A stretch of DNA of 8,089 nucleotides, from contig JAHIMN010000257.1 of NCBI GenBank assembly GCA_018896395.1, positions 1 to 8,089 of the forward strand, read 5' to 3'. Shown here one piece after another: positions 5,130-8,089 of the stretch. The first letter of the stretch is position 1, and each line of letters begins with the position of its first letter. This DNA is from Verrucomicrobiota bacterium. GTDB taxonomy: Bacteria; Verrucomicrobiota; Kiritimatiellia; JAAZAB01. The notes below the pieces were generated by a model, which was not told the DNA's origin, did not search any database, and saw only the letters and a program-made list of their open reading frames with translations. A program made the translations under genes and the position numbers.

Positions 5130-6413
5130 ATGATCGTTCGGAAGATCTTAGGCATTATGTTGCTGGCCCTCGGCCTGCAGGCGGGCGCCGGCGGCACGGA
5201 GGTGCTGGTCGCGAAGGTGGATGGCGGCATCGACCCTATTACGGCCAAGTTCATGATCGAAGCCATTGACCGTGCAGAACAGCAACAGGCCGAGTGCGTG
5301 GTGTTTGAACTGGACACCCCTGGCGGCCTGGATGATTCCATGCGCACTATCATCAAGCACATCATGTCGGCCAAAGTGCCGGTGGTGGTCTTCGTGGCGC
5401 CCCCCGGTTCGCGCGCGGCCTCGGCGGGCGCCTTTATTACCATGGCCTCGCACGTGGCCGCCATGTCACCCGGCACAGCCATCGGCGCCGCCCATCCCGT
5501 GGCCATCGGACAATCGTTACAGACGGACACCAACATGGCGGCCAAGGTATCCAACGACGCGGCGGCTTACATCCGCTCCATCGCCGAAAAGCGGGGCCGC
5601 AACATTGACTGGGCCAATTCGGCCGTCAAGGAAAGCGTGTCGCTCTCGGAAACCGAGGCCCTGGCGCGCAAGGTGATTGACCTGGTGGCGCCGAGCACGG
5701 AGGCGCTGATGACTATGCTGGATGGTCGCACCGTCAAGCTCAACGAAACCACCGTAACGTTGAAAACCAAGGGCGCCGCGCTGACGCGGTTAGAAATGAA
5801 CTGGCGTGACGAACTGTTGCATGTCATCGCCAATCCCAATCTGGCTTATATCCTGTTAATGCTCGGCCTAATCGGCCTGTATTTCGAGTTGTCGAATCCC
5901 GGCGCCATTCTGCCGGGCGTGGTGGGCGCCATTTCGCTTATCCTGGCCTTTTTTGCGTTCCAGACCTTGTCGGTGAATTACGCCGGAATTTTACTGATTG
6001 TGCTGGCAATTGTCCTGATTATCGCGGATATTATGACCCCAACACTCGGAGTACTGACCGTTGGAGGACTGGTGGCCATGTTCATTGGATCGCTCATGCT
6101 TTTCAGCCACAACCCCGATCCCGCCATGCGGGTATCGTTGCAGGTTATCATTCCGGTTGTGCTGATCACAGGCGCCTTTTTCGCGGTCGGCGTATGGTTG
6201 TCGCTCAAAGCCATGGTGCGGCGTCCGGTCTCGGGCGCCGAGGGACTGGTGGGGCAGGAAGGAGATGCCCGCACAGCGATCACCCGCGACGGAGGCACGG
6301 CCTTTATAGTCGGCGCACACTGGAATGCCGTGGCCGATACGGAGATTCCGGCCGGCCGCCGCGTGAAGATTGTCGCCGTCAAGCAGATGACGTTGAAGGT
6401 GGAAGCCTTGTAG
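5130..6413 (+). CDS. nfeD: NfeD long form: membrane serine protease of the ClpP/SppA class
   Basis: The 427-residue protein combines three parts. A signal peptide or first membrane segment (about 1-20, LGIMLLALGLQAGA) precedes a ClpP-crotonase-fold protease domain (about 23-200). Four or five transmembrane helices follow (about 238-360), and then a soluble NfeD OB-fold domain (about 367-427). The protease domain has FELDTPGGLDDS (oxyanion region), the nucleophile Ser98 in RAASAGAFI and Lys139 in AAKVSNDAAAY. The 41-residue Ser-Lys spacing is the same as the Ser97/Lys138 dyad of the Pyrococcus 1510-N protease, so it should be catalytic. Known relatives cleave the hydrophobic C-terminus of their partner stomatin. 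The ATG at 5130 follows an AGGGG site with suitable spacing. The next gene encodes that partner, a slipin, on the same strand 265 bases downstream. Long-form NfeD proteins are usually 400-470 residues, so this one is complete. Confidence 0.95.
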   Translation: MIVRKILGIMLLALGLQAGAGGTEVLVAKVDGGIDPITAKFMIEAIDRAEQQQAECVVFELDTPGGLDDSMRTIIKHIMSAKVPVVVFVAPPGSRAASAGAFITMASHVAAMSPGTAIGAAHPVAIGQSLQTDTNMAAKVSNDAAAYIRSIAEKRGRNIDWANSAVKESVSLSETEALARKVIDLVAPSTEALMTMLDGRTVKLNETTVTLKTKGAALTRLEMNWRDELLHVIANPNLAYILLMLGLIGLYFELSNPGAILPGVVGAISLILAFFAFQTLSVNYAGILLIVLAIVLIIADIMTPTLGVLTVGGLVAMFIGSLMLFSHNPDPAMRVSLQVIIPVVLITGAFFAVGVWLSLKAMVRRPVSGAEGLVGQEGDARTAITRDGGTAFIVGAHWNAVADTEIPAGRRVKIVAVKQMTLKVEAL

Positions 6414-6494
6414 GACGGAAGGCAGAGATCAGAGGTCAGCCTGCCCTGCGACGTGTCCGGAGAAGCCTTGGCGAAGACGGAAGCCTTGGCGAAG
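6402..6494 (+). repeat. GAAGCCTTG(GCGAAG) repeats at and after the nfeD stop
   Basis: GAAGCCTTGGCGAAG occurs at 6462-6476 and 6480-6494 (18-base period). Its first nine bases also occur at 6402-6410, where they are the last three sense codons of nfeD. The bases after each copy are also similar: GGACGGAAG follows the coding copy and AGACGGAAG follows the 6462 copy. The spacer thus seems to hold reiterated sequence that reaches into the gene end. Confidence 0.75.
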
Positions 6495-6500
6495 CAGGGA

Positions 6501-6533
6501 GGTCCGCTTGTCCGCCGCAGCCCTAAGCGGACC
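6501..6533. repeat. 9-bp inverted repeat in the nfeD-slipin spacer
   Basis: GGTCCGCTT (6501-6509) pairs perfectly with AAGCGGACC (6525-6533) around a 15-base loop. No T-tract follows, so a terminator is not supported. A second, longer-range pair exists between TCCGCC (6511-6516) and GGCGGA (6570-6575). The structure could be a REP-like element or an RNA processing/stability hairpin between nfeD and the slipin gene. Confidence 0.6.
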
Positions 6534-6622
6534 AGCGCCGAGCAGAGTCAAATCAGGCAAAGGGGCGAAGGCGGAAGGTCAGAATATAGGTAAACCAGGA
6601 GTCAAAAAGCGGAGAACAGTAA

Positions 6623-6655
6623 TCAGAATCATTCTGCATTCTGCATTCTGACTTC
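6623..6655. repeat. Low-complexity TTCTGCA repeat with inverted arm
   Basis: TTCTGCA occurs at 6632-6638 and 6639-6645 and continues as TTCTGAC (6646-6652), a 7-base period. TCAGAAT (6623-6629) is the inverse complement of ATTCTGA (6645-6651), so the tract can also fold. It ends just before the slipin ribosome site (AGGAGGG, 6664-6670). Confidence 0.75.
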
Positions 6656-6678
6656 TAAAAAAACAGGAGGGTCACACT

Positions 6679-7431
6679 ATGAGTCCGGGATTAATTGCGG
6701 TTATCGTCATTGTTTTCTTTCTGGTCATCAACACGGTCAAAATCATGAAGGAATATGAACGCGGGGTGGTCTTCCGCCTGGGCCGGTTTGTCGGCGTGCG
6801 CGGGCCGGGACTTATTCTGCTGATTCCCATGTTCGAAAAAATGATCAAGGTCTCGCTCCGCACGGTAGCCCTGGACGTGCCGCCACAGGAAGTGGTGACC
6901 AAGGATAACGTGTCGCTTAAAGTGAACGCGGTGATGTATTTCCAGGTTTTAGAACCGTCCAAGGCCATCATTGCCGTGGAAGACTATCTCTATGCCACCT
7001 CGCAGATTGGGCAGACGACCCTGCGCTCCGTCCTGGGCGAGCACGAATTGGATGATCTGTTGTCCAACCGTGAAAAAATTAATCGGATGCTGCAGAAGAT
7101 CATTGACGAGCGCACAGACCCCTGGGGCATCAAGGTCAGCGCGGTCGAGGTCAAGGACGTGGACCTGCCCGAAAACATGAAGCGCGCCATTGCCAAACAG
7201 GCCGAGGCCGAACGCGAACGCCGCTCCAAGGTCATTCACGCCGACGGCGAATTCCAGGCTTCCGCCAAGCTCAAGGCCGCCGCCGACATCATGGCCGTCC
7301 AGCCGGTGGCCGTGCAGTTGCGTTACCTGCAGACGCTGACGGAAATTGCCACGGAAAAGAATTCCACCATCCTCTTCCCATTCCCGATCGAGTTCATGCA
7401 GTATTTCATGAAGAAGAACCCGAATCCGTAA
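6679..7431 (+). CDS. Slipin (stomatin/SPFH-family membrane protein), NfeD partner
   Basis: The 250-residue protein is of the usual slipin length (about 250-260). It has one N-terminal membrane segment (about 4-20) and then the SPFH/PHB domain, opening with IMKEYERGVVFRLGRF and continuing with GPGLILLIP, DVPPQEVVTKDNVSLKVNAV and QTTLRSVLGEHELDDLLSNRE. A helical segment rich in Ala, Glu, Arg and Lys follows (about 165-205). The C-terminus contains the hydrophobic STILFPFPIEFMQYF (229-243). Slipins oligomerise at the membrane and organise lipid microdomains; the C-terminal hydrophobic strip is the part cut by the cognate 1510-type protease in archaea. The start ATG follows a strong AGGAGGG (6664-6670) with 8-base spacing. 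It lies downstream of nfeD on the same strand, the arrangement known for stomatin operon partners, though the 265-base spacer is longer than usual for such pairs and could hold its own promoter. Confidence 0.96.
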   Translation: MSPGLIAVIVIVFFLVINTVKIMKEYERGVVFRLGRFVGVRGPGLILLIPMFEKMIKVSLRTVALDVPPQEVVTKDNVSLKVNAVMYFQVLEPSKAIIAVEDYLYATSQIGQTTLRSVLGEHELDDLLSNREKINRMLQKIIDERTDPWGIKVSAVEVKDVDLPENMKRAIAKQAEAERERRSKVIHADGEFQASAKLKAAADIMAVQPVAVQLRYLQTLTEIATEKNSTILFPFPIEFMQYFMKKNPNP

Positions 7432-7546
7432 CGGCAGGCGAACTTGTCTCCGATGAAAATCGCCGACCGGGCCTGTCCTGCACAAATTGCGTTGCCGTGC
7501 AACCCGAATCATGGCATACGGCGACCATGTGTTCACCCCTGCACCT

Positions 7547-7567
7547 GGCGCCGGCTCAGCCGGCGCC
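7547..7567 (+). terminator. Strong GC hairpin downstream of the slipin gene
   Basis: GGCGCCGGC (7547-7555) and GCCGGCGCC (7559-7567) form a perfect 9-bp all-GC stem with a TCA loop, 116 bases after the slipin stop and 45 bases before the next start. It is the best candidate for ending or protecting the nfeD-slipin transcript. The following bases (GCCCTTCCGTCCC) lack a T-tract, so it is not a textbook intrinsic terminator. Confidence 0.4.
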
Positions 7568-7611
7568 GCCCTTCCGTCCCGGCAAGTTTCAGCACATGAC
7601 GGACAGCCCAA

Positions 7612-8089
7612 ATGAATGCATCGCGTATTAAATCCAATGGAATTTCACCGATCGTCGTCATTACTTGCCTGATCCTGCTCGGAGGCATCCTGACCGGCGC
7701 TCAGATTCATGGGTTTTCCTTTGCCTCATGGCATTCCGTCATTGACGGTTCGCCGCACCGCGAAGTGTTCTTTAACAAGTCCAATTACTACCGGACGGAT
7801 GATTGGATTGTGATGTTGCCGCATATGCTGGCCCAGCGAGCCGACCAACCGCCCTTCGCCGCTGAAAATCGGCTGATCGGCGACGGACACTACAATATGC
7901 TGATCACCGGCGCGGCGCCGGCACGCGATCCGATGGTGTTATTCCGGCCCCAAGTGTGGGGTTACTTCATTTCCGGCGATATCGGCATGGCATTCCAGTG
8001 GTGGTTTTATTCGTTCGGCGCCTGGATCGCCGTGTGGCTGGTTCTGCGCCGGTTGACGGGCAACGACGAATGGACGTCCGCGTGCGGCG
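7612..8089 (+). CDS. Multi-pass membrane protein, DUF7657/GT-C-like (partial, runs off right edge)
   Basis: An open frame begins at the ATG at 7612-7614 and continues to the edge without a stop (159 complete codons). Residues 12-32 (from ISPIVVITCLILLGG) form a first membrane helix. A non-membrane stretch of about 95 residues follows, with YYRTDDWIVMLPHMLAQR (60-77), then NRLIGDG, RPQVWGYFISGDIG and FQWWFYSFG. A second helix begins around 130 (AWIAVWLVLRRLTG). The order of an Asp-Asp-Trp motif, an asparagine-rich middle, a P-x-x-W-G-[YF]-F motif and a W-rich helix resembles the DUF7657 family of large polytopic proteins, probably GT-C-type glycosyltransferases or oligosaccharide-modifying enzymes using lipid-linked sugars. 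I recall this similarity from memory and have not confirmed it. The ribosome site before the ATG is weak. The full protein is probably several hundred residues longer. G/C-ending codons match the nfeD/slipin genes. Confidence 0.82.
   Translation, partial: MNASRIKSNGISPIVVITCLILLGGILTGAQIHGFSFASWHSVIDGSPHREVFFNKSNYYRTDDWIVMLPHMLAQRADQPPFAAENRLIGDGHYNMLITGAAPARDPMVLFRPQVWGYFISGDIGMAFQWWFYSFGAWIAVWLVLRRLTGNDEWTSACG

Noticed and set aside
6462..6655. CRISPR array in the nfeD-slipin spacer.
   Set aside because: Units are 7 and 15-18 bases, tandem and unspaced, with no cas genes; this is ordinary short-repeat sequence.
6949..7611. Minus-strand frame of 220 codons opposite the slipin gene.
   Set aside because: Antisense shadow of a highly conserved SPFH protein in GC-rich DNA, where long open antisense frames are expected.

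Overview
The window is a GC-rich (about 60% in most genes) bacterial chromosomal segment with dense genes, TTG/GTG as well as ATG starts, and good Shine-Dalgarno sites at most genes. MraZ, an NfeD/slipin pair and large glycan-assembly enzymes suggest a Gram-negative-type bacterium. The short reiterated intergenic sequences (6400-6660) remind me of PVC-group or Omnitrophota-like environmental genomes, but this is only an impression and no feature here fixes the phylum. No rRNA, tRNA, CRISPR array, transposase or phage gene was seen.

Layout. (1) 1-727, minus strand: mraZ, the usual first gene of the division/cell-wall cluster, with a sigma70-type promoter overlaid by three 10-bp-spaced direct repeats that look like a MraZ operator. 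Downstream, after a 4-copy 8-bp tandem repeat, is the beginning of an unrecognised reading frame that runs off the left edge and does not resemble rsmH. (2) 728-979: divergent control region with two interlocked inverted repeats, a candidate promoter and an RNA hairpin just ahead of the next gene. (3) 980-2719, plus: a two-domain family-2 glycosyltransferase. (4) 2749-3723, minus, convergent with it: a protein with the catalytic-loop residues of the aminoglycoside-phosphotransferase/kinase fold and a coiled C-terminal tail. (5) 3839-5041, plus, divergent from the kinase-like gene: a radical SAM enzyme with a shortened SPASM-type C-terminus, on DNA of clearly lower GC (about 50%). Both divergent genes have promoter-like sequences placed so that their mRNAs could be leaderless. 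(6) 5130-7431, plus: nfeD (long form, with a ClpP-class serine protease domain) and a slipin (stomatin/SPFH) gene, a well-known functional pair, separated by a 265-bp repeat-rich spacer. (7) 7612-8089, plus: the first 159 codons of a multi-pass membrane protein resembling DUF7657/GT-C-like proteins, cut by the right edge.

Functionally, the glycosyltransferase, kinase-like protein, radical SAM enzyme and right-edge membrane protein are plausibly connected with surface polysaccharide or glycolipid assembly and decoration, although their orientations show they are not one operon. NfeD and the slipin form a membrane-quality-control or lipid-microdomain module. The best leads are the MraZ operator, the possibly leaderless divergent kinase-like/radical SAM pair, the interlocked dyads at 816-847, and the repeat array touching the nfeD stop codon.
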